Below are positions 1-11,391 of a stretch of DNA of 60,000 bases, piece by piece. The DNA comes from Membranipora membranacea (Eukaryota; Bryozoa; Gymnolaemata; Cheilostomatida; Membraniporidae). Position numbers and translations under genes: made by a program. Positions within the stretch are counted from its first letter, which is position 1. Every line of letters starts with the position of its first letter. The DNA is taken from the NCBI GenBank assembly GCA_914767715.1, contig OU612070.1, positions 10,435,501-10,495,500 of the forward strand, read 5' to 3'. The notes beneath the pieces are model-generated. The model was not told the DNA's origin. It made no database searches and was given only the letters and a program-made list of their open reading frames with translations.

Positions 1-2804
1 AGAAAACTCCATGGGATGTTTACCGGATGATGATGAACTTCTCCACATATAATGCCAGCAGCCAGAGGAAATCACACCAAGGTTTGTGCTTTATAATCTG
101 ATATGTCCAAGGTTCTCTATTCTTCAACATTATCATAGCTATTTATTGACATTATATTGCAGACGTATAATAAGACTCTCTGGTCAAACTGGGTTTTCCC
201 GAAGATGGATATTGCATTGGGGGCTATAATCATTGTGGTAGTGACGAGTGACAGGATAAAGAAATGAAAATAATGAAGGAAAGGGGAGGAGGGCGTATCC
301 AATGTTTACTTCAGCAAACCAAATTAAGGGATTATTTTTCCCTTTTCTTAGGAAGACACTGCCAACCAGAGAAGAAGTATGTGTTCATCAAAGTGGAGAA
401 AACAGGGTCGTCAACATTGACATCAATATTCGCAAGACATATACGCAAACATAGGCAGAATGTGATGACTATGACTCGAGGAGGCCATCTTGATATAACT
501 AAAAAGAGAGGCCAAAGGCCAGGTAAAATACATTAGAGGAGAAATCAAAGCATATAAAGGATATAATTTTTGACTTTATTAGACAGCATTCAATCAATAC
601 AATCCTTGTCCAACTTGCTTATACTGTTACTATACTATTACTGATGTTAATGTTGCTAGGTCTGACCCTAGCAACATCAACAAAATTCCGACCAATAGTT
701 GGGGGGGAGGGGATTATAGACAAATAGTCTGATACAACTGAGTATAGGTGACCATTCCTTGATTAAATTCAGATGGCCGTATCACACCACCACATGCCCA
801 AGCATGGGCAGCGAAACATTGGCCACAATTTCTACGCCAGGTTGCTCTCTGTTTGAAGGCAGGACGGAGCACACCTGGGTCCAACCACACCCCAGTAGTC
901 GATAGACTGCAATGTGATTCAAACCTATCACCTTCAAACACCAGCGCTCTTACCAACTGAGCCACTCCCTAATCCAATTGTAAGAACTTCATTCGATGTC
1001 ATAATATATCTGTAGGTTGGGATATCGGACCGATAAGGAATAGGAAAGCAGATGTGTTGATTGAGCACGCTCGGTATAACGAGGAGTTTATCAGAGATCA
1101 TTTTGTGTCAGACATACAGCTTGTCACTTCGGTAAGAGATGCTGTCTCCTGGTTCCAATCAGCTGTTCACTTCTGGCACCGACAAGCCGATGAAAAGGTG
1201 AGAGGTCACAGCTATGAAATTCTAGCCTTTCTGTTAGGAGCAAACCACTATGCTACGCTTAGTTTAGTTTAGTGCAGAAAAATTCTGGTATCTAAGAGTT
1301 GTCTTTTACTTGATGTCAAGTGAGAATAATTTCCATCAATTGCATAGACTCAACAACTTTTCTTCTGATATGTTTTGTGGTTGATTCCAATACTTAAATT
1401 TTGAGGTTCATAATGACAACAATCAGAGTGAACTTGTTGTTAAATTGATCCATAAATCAATAGTAATGACACTATTTTCGCACCCATAGATATCAACATG
1501 ACCAGATTTGTTTTGGGAGCTTAGAAATTCGTATCCTAGGTCCAGGCAACTATGCTTTTGGTGCAGATTATAGCTATCTTAGAGCCTGCTTTTGTGGACC
1601 TATTTTCCTTTAATAGATATTATAATAACTGCGGCAAGGATTCAATAATCTCAAAAGGCGATGTGCCAGCCAAAAAAACTATTGGAGATATCAAGGAGTT
1701 AGTTCTTATACCTCAGTGACATGTTTTGGCCCTATCATTAACATTCTGTAGTTTGCCTGTCTGTGCTCAACAGAGTAAATTCTAACACATCAGTTTTTTT
1801 TTTATTATTATTTTAGACCCCGGAGAAGCTGATTTCAGCAGGGAGGCGTGGAAGCTTTTACGCTGGCAGAGATATTGTAGGCGATCAATATAACGGCTTA
1901 CAGAGTATATTTCACCTAACACAACTACAGTGGCTAGGATTCAACTATCAAATGAAGGAAAACATGACAGCCATATCGGAATACATAAAATATATAGTGC
2001 CAAAATTTAATGTGATTTTCTTGACGGACCAATTTGATGCATCGCTAGTTTTACTGAAGCGGCGGTTCTGTTGGACACTTGAGGATATACTGTATAACAA
2101 GATGGAGGTTGGACGATTCCGACGAGGTGGACTATTGGAAGGATATAAAAAGAAACTTGTTAGTAGCGAAATGAATCTTGGGGACCAGATGTTATACAGA
2201 GCTTTCAATAAAACTTGGTGGGAGCAGCCCGATGTGAACTCTAGGGATTTTTGGAATGAGGTAAGATCAAACAAGGTTTATTTCTTATCGCATTTTGCAG
2301 TGCTTCAATAGATCACTTGTATTTACCCTGGATTAAAAACTGGAACTCATGCTGAGGCATATATCTGCAAATAGAACAAAAACAGCCGAGTTATCCAATT
2401 TTTCAAAATAACATTGAAAGAAGTTCCTGTGATGGTTTAAACTGGTGCACTGGGTGTTATATACTGCTAAGCAGGAAGTTTACCTCATACCCCAAATCTG
2501 TAAGAGTTATTATTGGGAAATCAGCTATTACCAATGTTATCTTCCCTTAGGTGGATGAGGGATAACTCCCTAACATACCCATTAATTGATTTTGCAGGTT
2601 GCCTACTTCAAAAGCTTAAATGAGCACAAAACCAAGGAGTGTAAGCTACTTAATTGGTATCAGAAGACTTACACTTACAATACCACAATATGGAGTGAAG
2701 GATTCTCGCTGACGAGGTCAAAGTGCCATGAACTCAGCCTATCTAAGTTTTTCCTGATGGAATGGGTAGCTCGCTACTCACTTGGAACAAGATATAACAC
2801 TTGA
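1..2804 (+). CDS. Galactose 3-O-sulfotransferase-like, copy 1 (5' end outside window)
   Basis: This is a Gal3st-family sulfotransferase: a type II Golgi enzyme that moves sulfate from PAPS to the 3-OH of galactose on glycolipids or glycoproteins. Visible exons are 1-81 (partial), 352-522, 1016-1197, 1817-2260 and 2598-2804 (TGA), all with GT-AG borders and continuous phase. The 5'-phosphosulfate-binding loop KVEKTGSST lies in the exon at 352. The 3'-phosphate-binding region TSVRDAVSWFQSAVHFW lies in the exon at 1016 and keeps the R and S eight residues apart. The family block FDASLVLLKRRFCWTLEDILY is in the exon at 1817. The membrane-anchor exon seen in copies 2 and 3 must lie left of the window. 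Acceptor preference (galactosylceramide or glycoprotein) cannot be read from sequence. The intron at 523-1015 holds a tRNA-derived SINE. What is visible is open, so it is probably functional. Confidence 0.88.
700..970 (-). mobile_element. tRNA-derived SINE in sulfotransferase intron 3 (copy 1)
   Basis: On the minus strand the right end begins with a tRNA-like head. It has a perfect box A consensus TGGCTCAGTTGG and, about 40 bases later, a box B-like GGTTTGAATCA, followed by an unrelated body of roughly 180 bases that ends near a G-run. This is the structure of a tRNA-derived SINE rather than a working tRNA. A reading frame across it starting MAQLVRAL is a tRNA by-product, not a gene. A hairpin with an 11-bp stem (650-660 with 667-677) lies just beyond its 3' side. 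The SINE is present at the same place in all three copies, so it predates the duplications. Confidence 0.65.
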
Positions 2805-4652
2805 CACTTAACATTTTTTTATTTACTTAAAGTTTAATTTCAAAACTGCTAAGACTCATCAGTTACAAAATGCTCACACAAAACAAATTTTGGGTATCAT
2901 CTTTGAAATTAGAGTTTTTTTGCAAAATATAATGAATCATCAACTCATCATAATATAAAATGTACGTCTGTACGTACAGGGGGGGGGGGGGAGTTTTCCT
3001 AGTTTTCGGCACATTCTACTGCTCAATAATTTATTTTTAACTGTTACCAGTTCCTAGTCTAATTTAAGCTCGACAAATCTTCATCCATGCTTTTTATATT
3101 GACCCAGGACGATTAAATGAGGCTAGGGTGTCAACTAAAATTTTTAATAATTTTTATACCCTTGTATACTGCTGCATTCCTATTCTGCTGTGATAGAATT
3201 AACAGAGTATGGAGTTTTGCAAAAAAACGATAAAGAAAATCGGAATCAATATAACACATCACATGTAATAATCTGTGGAGTGCCAAAGAAAACTATTTCT
3301 TTGTTTGTAAAGAAACAGGGAAAGGTCGAGACTTGATATAATTTATTACTTATTGGTTATTTCTGAGCGATGAATGAAATAAAAAAAACGACATGAAATT
3401 AAAAAGTCTACTTAAATGAAAAGCAAATTATATCGGCGAGTGAAAAAACTGTCAAATTGCTATACAGCAGCATTTTGTTCAATGTTGATGTGTGTTTCGT
3501 GACACTAGTATAGACCTTATGACATGAATTAGCACTGCAGCGCACTGATGATTAATTATGCTTACTGCAACTGCTAACTGCAATTATGCTAACTGCATAA
3601 TACAGAGGCACTACACAAATGATCATTGTGTAGACCACAACAAATACCTTATGCTATCAGGACCTATGATATTATCTATAATAATAGCAAAATTTATAAA
3701 TAGCACATATGGATTACATTGACCTAGCTCAGTGTCAATCCTCTGGCATCCTGTGACATCATGCATCTAACCCTAGCATAAAACATCTTGCTAAAATTTT
3801 ACAGTATTTTCCGACTGTTCAGATGTTTTACCCAATCGCGGGCACTTGGTGTCATGGTGTCAGGTAATCAACACACAGTCTTTTTCTGTGATTTGGTTCC
3901 GCTTTTTCGATGTTTGCCAGATTATAGGCAGTACCTAACTACTTGCATGTCCAAGCATGTCAAAGCATGATTTCCAAGCAATAGCATAATACTAATTAAA
4001 TAGTACATCTCCAAACAAGCTTTGATCTTTTGAGTGAATAATTTGGCCATTAATTTGACACTTGTTACCTGGTTATTTCGGAAAGTTTTATATTCGACTT
4101 TTAAACGTTTGCAGGGAAATGAGTATACGAGTCATCATTCTGTCTAATTTACCCAGTCTCCCTATCTTATTTAAATTTTGTGCGAAATACATATTTTAAT
4201 CAATTAAATATTTATGATCTATGTCTGACACAGTTAGCCTATTGATAATCTCATGCAGTTATAGCAATTCTACCCCATATCATTCCTATGCACACATGGT
4301 TGGAGCCAACAAAACTCGTTCGGGCTTCTTGTTGTACTAAGGTACACAAAGAGACAACATCTTCATGTGTCGACTTTCTATTCATGATGAACACAGACAA
4401 CAGTTTCATACACCCACATGAAAAAATCACAGGGTTATGTGAAATAGAGCTTATTTCAAGAATTGTGTTGTTGCAATATGCGGTCAAAACATTTTATAAT
4501 TGACCACTATTGATAAGCACCCTTGTGACTTGTAAAGCACAGCCAGCCAAATAATTGTAGCTGGCATCAACCACTTGTGCCATCATAGGATACCTCATTC
4601 AATTGAAATCTAATCTGAAAACAACATCAGTCACTCAAACTAGTACAGCAAA
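2805..4652. other. Intergenic: sulfotransferase copy 1 to DUF4806 copy 2
   Basis: No exon is recognised. Similarity to the other copies stops at 2965, where copies 2 and 3 continue (22078 and 35549) into the flank of the coiled-coil gene. A run of 13 G lies close to this break (2979-2991). Around 3540-3605 the sequence has short repeated words built on ACTGCA/AACTGC. The right part should carry the native promoter and 5' UTR of the DUF4806 gene, whose ATG is at 4653; no core promoter element is clear. Confidence 0.5.
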
Positions 4653-6763
4653 ATGGCTCCAAAAGCACCATTGTATTACATCGTCAGCTCCATTTGAAGA
4701 GAGGAAGTAAGCATTGTTAGCAGTAATTGGATCAAAAAGTCAACTTTATTAAAGGAAAAGGACAAGCTAAAACACTCAGTTGTGGTGAGTCATAAGTTTT
4801 CTTAGCAAAACATTTTTTTTTAAATTTCCAATATTCAAATATGCAGTTTTATTTTAATGATTTCAAATCTATTTTTTAAGATTTATCAAGTTGGTTTATT
4901 TGAAAAGAGTGCCATATGGTTGAAATGCCCCAAATACTAATTTTTGGTATACATTGGTGTTTAGCAGCGCCAACATGGATTGACAAGACAAAGCCTCGCA
5001 AGTGCATATGCCTTACTGATCTGTGGATATTCCAAAAGTTTGCAGTATTAAGCAAGATCGTGTTGCAAACATATGCCAGCATCCCTCTCACTAAAATGTT
5101 ACGCATTTTCTTTCCAGAGGACCACGAAAAGGCCAAGGTGTATGAGTCGCAAGCAAGAAAGAAGGATGATATCACTACTGGTTAGTTAAACTTTACACAA
5201 AAATATAAATAAATATAACTGATGTCCCCAGCAATGTGGTTGATGTTAGGTTGGAGGTAATGGTTCGGTTTAAAGGCTGTCCTTTCCTATGTCTGAATTA
5301 ATTACTATCACTAAGCATCAATATTTACACTAAGGATTAAGGTAAAATCTCATCCAAAATTCTTCAACTGCTTCTTCTGTGTTGCTGAGACATCAAAATT
5401 TTCTATCCTCAACAGCCAGGAATCAGAATGGGGTAATTCTAAAAAAATTTGTCAATCATTCAAAGAAATATTCACATGGCCTGACATTCAAATCAAGTGT
5501 CTGCGCTTTCGACCATTGAAAACTCAGGGAACAGCACTGCATATGTATATATTTAGTCCTGTTTGATCTCGATGCTTCACAGGTCGCTGTACTGCTACAT
5601 AAAAATTGGTGCTGCTTAAGATTTCCCTTGTAAAAAGAGTCAAGGATATTTATTTTAGGAATTCTTACAAGTATTTGGGTTGTTGGATGTTGTCAATATA
5701 AACTATTGGCGAGGCAATTTATTTCTGGTAAACAAGCGCAGACTGAACTAATGATTTCATACCACAAACAGGTTAACATTGATGTTTTGGTTTGAAAATG
5801 CTGTGTTTATGTAGATACAGAGGCTGGTGAACAAAGCTTGAGGAAACAAACTCTGTCATCTCCCCAGCGAATTCAGAAGGACCCTAGTAAGTGTATGCAA
5901 CATTCTTTTATTTTCACATTTAATTTAGGGCATGCAGTTGCGGTTGGTTGGTTTATGTAGCAAAAAGGACAACTAAATCTTTGGTTGGGAACTGATAGCA
6001 GTAAGGAGTGGTCACTGTCATGATGTGTATGCATGATTTGCAGTACCGGTATCGGTGTTTTGATATTTGGTGTGAGTTGATCATTACTATACACGTTATG
6101 GCCGGTCTAGGTCTTGCTGCTAGTCAGCGTTTCCTTTATACTGTGATATATATTAAAATGTATCCCACATTGAGCACCATTATCGATTTGTTGCACTCAA
6201 ACCCCTTGCCGGCAATACGGCAATACGTTAAATATGATCTGTGGTTTGTTATGGTCCATATAATAAACAATTTTGTGCCCGGTGCAATCATTTGACTAAG
6301 AAAATAATTCAGTTGTAATTTTTTAAAGATGATGGTGATGGAGAAGAGAGGAATGGTGCAAATGATGACAATAGTACACATGATGGCAGTAGTATGGCTA
6401 TACCACTACCGTCATTTGATCTAAAGACCTCTCATGGTGAGTTATAACTCAAGATTGATTCATGAGATAAAATGCATTACCAACTTAAAGACCGATTATA
6501 GAAGAATCATGATAGCGGGCCCCACCAGATGCACTTGACTCAGAATTGATTTAATAACCTATAATGTTATTCGAGGCAGCCTCTTCCCAATATATATGTT
6601 CAATGATTCGATATCTCTGATTTTTGCAACACAATAAACTAGCCCAATCATCCGGGCGTTGTTGTAGTCGCAGGAAGGGATCATTATTATCAGCCAAGTC
6701 TATTTTTGACATTGCCTTGGAGTTGCGATGTCACGGGAAAGGGGTTGACAACTCCGACCATCT

Positions 6764-6930
6764 GGTAAAGCGTCCCTTTATCATGGGCATTGACAACACA
6801 ACTCCAAATTATAAAAATGTTATTTTTTGGCTCAGTAAGTCGCCTATTAGGCGACTTACTGAGCCAAAAAATAACATTTTTATAATTTGGAGTTGTGTTG
6901 TCAATGCCCATGATAAAGGGACGCTTTACC
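6764..6930. repeat. 167-bp perfect palindrome (foldback)
   Basis: Two 83-base arms are exact reverse complements around one central base (6847). The outer ends are GGTAAAGCGTCCC and GGGACGCTTTACC; the centre is CGCCTATTAGGCG. Its left end is exactly where copies 2 and 3 stop matching. It could be a separate foldback MITE, a terminal structure of the large transposon, or a repair product at the insertion. Reading frames on both strands here are mirror images and not coding. Confidence 0.95.
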
Positions 6931-7373
6931 ATTGGAAGTATACTATAATATTCCTATTTCTTTGATAACTCAGTAGCAGCGCATTTTCTGGAAGTGACAT
7001 TCACAGATCAGGTGCATAATCTACCAAGGAACACATTGGGAGGGTGAAAAAAATTCTAGCACCTCAAACCTTCAAACTAGCGATGTTATTCTTGCAGTGT
7101 CATAACAAACAAGGTTATTATTCTGGGATATGTGGTAGCACCTTTGTAATTGTATAGAAATTATTGATACAATGAAAAATTAGAGCATGATATGATAGAA
7201 TAGCAGTCTAAATGATGCACCGGAAGAAATATACTTCAAATAAATAGGGTCTTGTTCAGCAAACCTGGTATGTGTACGACAATACACGGAATAATTAGAA
7301 ACAGGTGTACTTAATGCTGTGCCCATATGAATGTCCATTTATTTGGTCATCAGACTCCAAGTAACATCACATT

Positions 7374-10300
7374 ATGGAAGATCTTGTGAGCAGCGATTTG
7401 ATATCATTGAATGAAGTTGAAACATGGGACACAGAAGCACTGAAAGATTACTGTAGGCGTCGTGCTTTTAAGTGCTCTGGAACAAGAAAGGAACTCTGTT
7501 CAAGAGCGTATACCTTATACAATGCTGAGATCCCAGAAGTGCCTGACCTAAGGGACCAGGAAATATCAAAAAAAAGGGACTATATGACATTGTTCAAGAT
7601 TGGAGGGTCAGCGCCAGACCCTAATCGACTTAAAGCTTGGATAGCCGAAGATGCTGCCATGACTAAATGGCCACCCATCTCGTACTTTGAGATACATAAA
7701 TTTATCGCCAAACTGGGACATTCTCTCTCTGACAGTGCCTTAACATCATACAAAACAGGAAAAGCATACAGCTATTTTTTTAATGACTGGCTGCAAGAGG
7801 TTTTTTTCCACACTATCAGCAAAGAAAGTAGATCTTGCTATCTAAAAGCGAAATGTACCCCAAGTAATCGCCTGAGAGATGAGCCACACTCAGTCTGGAT
7901 AAAGGTAGTCAAACAAACAGGAGAAGTGCTTTCAGCATATTGCTCATGTGTGGCAGGGTAAGCAAAATAATAATCTATATTATTTAAGCATGGTAAAATA
8001 CTAATGAGATTTTTTCTTAATGCGTTCATTTAATTTTTTTGCAGCCCTTAACCACATGTGAAAGTACTCAATGAATACAGATTCAAAGGCTGAACTGTTG
8101 GTACACTACACCTGCTGGACCAAAAATGCATTTTTCCTCTATATCAACAAGGCAATGAATTTTAATTTCCTTGCAACAATCACTATGTTGATAATTATTA
8201 ATTGTAAATTAGTATCAGAGTTCTATTGTTCTCATTGTTTAAATTTAAAGTATTGCTTATTTTTAGGAAGGTTGCCAAGTTTAATAATGTGATTGTATTC
8301 ATCTTGTGGGTACACGTAATATGTTGTTACTCCGTTAGCTAAATATCCTAAATTTATAATTTAAATAAATATGAGAACATTTTTTGATGAAACGATACCA
8401 ACTTACTTTATATGATTCCTAAAGAAATCTCCTTGGTACGGTAAAAAAGGTCATGTCTCTTCGTTTTATTTAGATTGAGTCAGACATGCAACCATGTAGC
8501 CGCACTGCTCTTTAAGGTAGAGAGCGCATTCCGTCTGGATATATCCAACCCAGCATGCACATCAAAATCATGCCAGTGGAACGCCTCATCATCAAAACAA
8601 CCAGTGTTTATGAAGCTAGAGGACATGTCGTTTAAAAAGCCAGCACATAAAAAAGGTACGATCACAGTGATATTGTGCACTTTTGCAAAATTGACTTCAC
8701 ATCTCTCGGCAATCAGCGTGTTGATTTCGATTCTGTTTTTTTCATTTTACATAAAGTAAAAGTTTTTTCTTAATATTGGCCCATAGTATTAACTGATTGA
8801 ATAAAAAATGTACCTGTGCAGGTCGAAAATCGACACTATTTCTAAGAAAGCTAGAAGAATTCGTTAGATATGATCTATCTCTGAAAAAAGATAGGCTGAT
8901 GGATATGGCTTATCTGATTCACTTCTTTAGTTTCTAACCCCAGTTCGTACTGACTTCATGATGAGTCAAAGTTTATGAGAAGTTGAATAGAGTTGATGAT
9001 TGACGTTCTATTCATACAGGTGCAAAATTTAGTAACACCTCTCTGTCAATAAACTCATCATCTAATATTTTTATGTAAAAGGCTGGGTATTATGTAAGGC
9101 TGGATAAAGTGGACTTCACTCGATGTCAAGTTTTACAATTTATTTAACCGTTGCTGGGTAGATTTTGATCAGGCTGAAAAGTGTGCCGACATGCACAAGA
9201 ATATTGTGATACAGCAATCTCGCCAAAGATTATAAATACTCAGCCATTGATCTCACAGCAAGTGGTTAGGAATAAATTGTTCAATAAAATCAAAACCACT
9301 TGTAACCCTCTCTGTTGTAACAAAGGGCAAACATGAAATAAAATAGGTACTTAAAAAAAAAATTTGAAGAGACTGTGATACAATATCATGATTAATTTGC
9401 CGCTTTCGCTTGGGTCAGTAAACTATTCCAATGTTTGAATTTCAGGTAAGAAGAAAACCGCCGCAAAAAAACAATCCTCTAATGACGATGCTATCCCCGA
9501 TTCCCCAGCTGTGGATGCAGCGGCAACATTGTTTCTGGGACAGCTGAGAGCGGAGTTGCCGAACGCGCTGATTTTCCTACCAGGTAATTAATATCAAGTT
9601 GTGACAGATTTATATTTACCAGTCATGATGTAACAAGGATTTTCTTTGTCCAACCAGACCAAGTCACAGTGTAATCTCAAATTTTATGGGATTTATGGAA
9701 TTTATGGGATAAATTTTACATAACAGAGCTGTAATGAGTCATAAGGGATAACAGGTACAATAATCCTTAGAATAATTTGTAAATCTTTGCCCTAATAGAC
9801 GATTTACAATGTGGTTACAGGTCAACTTCAGGACTGCGACCAAACTCCACAAGAGCCTGATATTATAATTATTGATCAGGAATCTACAGCTACAATCGCT
9901 GCTGCTCAAAAAGTGGACGAACTGAGTAAGAAAGTAGATGTTATGAAACACTGTCAAAGCAGCCAATCTATAGAACAACTCATGCAGAAAATGTACCTCA
10001 CCACTGAAGAAATACATGATGTTCAGTGTCACACCATGGACCAGAATAAAAGTGCCTTGTGGAAAGCTGCACGGAAAGGCAGAATTACTGCATCAAACTT
10101 TTATAGAGTTCACACCAAGGTTAACACCATGAAGAAAAAACCGGACACTGAGTTCATTGGATTAGTGAACAATCTCGTCGATCCCCCTTCCCTTGGCCAC
10201 CTGGACCACATTAAGCATGGGATAGAGTCTGAAGAGAAGGCTATTGACCAAGTCGTCACTCTTCTCAGCGATGCTGGCCACGAGAAAGTCCAAGTCCATA

Positions 10301-10680
10301 GTTGCGGGTTATTCATTGACCATACCTGTCAATATCTAGGGGCGAGCCCTGATGGTATCATTTCTTGTGATTGCTGTGAGGATAGGTTACTGGAAATTAA
10401 GTCACCCTCATCTGAAAATCCCTCGTGCATTGATAAAAATGGGAAACTAAAAACAAAGCACGTTTATTACGGACAAATCCAAGGCCAGATGATGATCACT
10501 GGTATAACAAAGTGTGTTTTCTTTTTATTTTACAATAATATATCGCAGTCCAAGATGGAAGTTATAGATTATGATGAGATTTTCAGCTCAGGAATGAAAA
10601 CTAATCTCTGTTTGTTCTTTGAGCAATGCATGGCACCAGAAATTATCCCGCATTTGAGTAAAAAACGCAAAGTAATATAA
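7374..10680 (+). CDS. SAP-SWIM-YqaJ nuclease of ISL2EU-like transposon
   Basis: Four exons (7374-7957, 8474-8655, 9446-9583, 9821-10680) join in frame to 587 aa. The N-terminus has a SAP-like helix pair (residues about 18-50, with LKDYCRRRAFKCSGTRKEL), a probable DNA-binding motif. The exon 1/exon 2 border builds a SWIM zinc finger, CSCVAGLSQTCNHVAALLF (CxC...CxH). Exon 3 is a Lys- and Asp-rich linker. Exon 4 is a YqaJ/lambda-exonuclease-type PD-(D/E)XK nuclease: GRITAS near 388, HGIESEEKAI near 434, LGASPDG near 474, LLEIKSP near 491 and QIQGQMM near 516, carrying the expected acidic and Lys residues. This accessory nuclease accompanies the transposase in ISL2EU elements; its role in transposition is not established. 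AATAAA signals lie at about 11265-11275. It is convergent with the transposase gene. Confidence 0.88.
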
Positions 10681-11391
10681 CTGATTCTTGCTAAGTGTTT
10701 GTCTTGTTGTGTCATTAATGTAACGTAACAATGTAATGTAACATTATGATTTTCAACTGTCTTTCAAACTAATGCATAGAATTAAGACTTAAAACTGTGA
10801 AATTAGATTGTATGATTGTATCAGTATGACCTGAGGTCATGCCTTGTAGCTAGTTTTTGCCTCACATAACATAAAAACATCAGTATCATAACCGCAACAT
10901 TTCTATTTTTGTCACACAGACAAGAAACTTAGCAATGCTGCCTGACCACATTTTATTACCTTATCACATTTTTTATACAGTCTTCACCCTAGTGTATTAT
11001 TCAGCTAATTCTTGAGTGAGTTCATAGCAAACAGTTGAATCAGAAGCAATTTTCTACGTTTTATTCTCTTCTGGAAATCAAACCACTAAACATGTAATCC
11101 ATATATTACAATAATGCTTGGATAATCCATATTAACCAGCAGTACAAATATCATTATCACGAGAATACTACAAGCTTTTGCAGCTCGCTACTAACTACCA
11201 GTATGAAGTGCTGCCTTCAGTGTTATTCCCTACAAAGGGTTAAAAATTGTTACGATTTCTGAATAATAAATAAAGGATCAGTAACGATACCACTATAATG
11301 ATCATCTTTATTGTCTATTACCGTAATAATCATAATCATAATTATATACCCTTACTAAATACAATACAAAAAGAATGTTTTGTTTACATAA
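10681..11391. other. Convergent 3' flanks of the two transposon genes
   Basis: No gene is seen. Overlapping candidate polyadenylation signals for both strands lie near 11265-11275 (+) and 11307-11312 (-), consistent with tail-to-tail transcripts. Confidence 0.5.

Noticed and set aside
714-965. 83-aa minus-strand frame starting MAQLVRALVFEG (also at 19827 and 33297)
   Set aside because: It is the translation of a tRNA-derived SINE head; box A and box B-like motifs explain the sequence.
6624-6965. Overlapping frames on both strands with nearly the same peptide
   Set aside because: They are mirror products of the 167-bp palindrome, not genes.
8820-8936. Open stretch after a CAG at 8820 as an exon of the YqaJ gene
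   Set aside because: It is in phase, but ends in a stop after about 38 codons, and skipping it joins 8655 to 9446 in frame with the rest of the gene.
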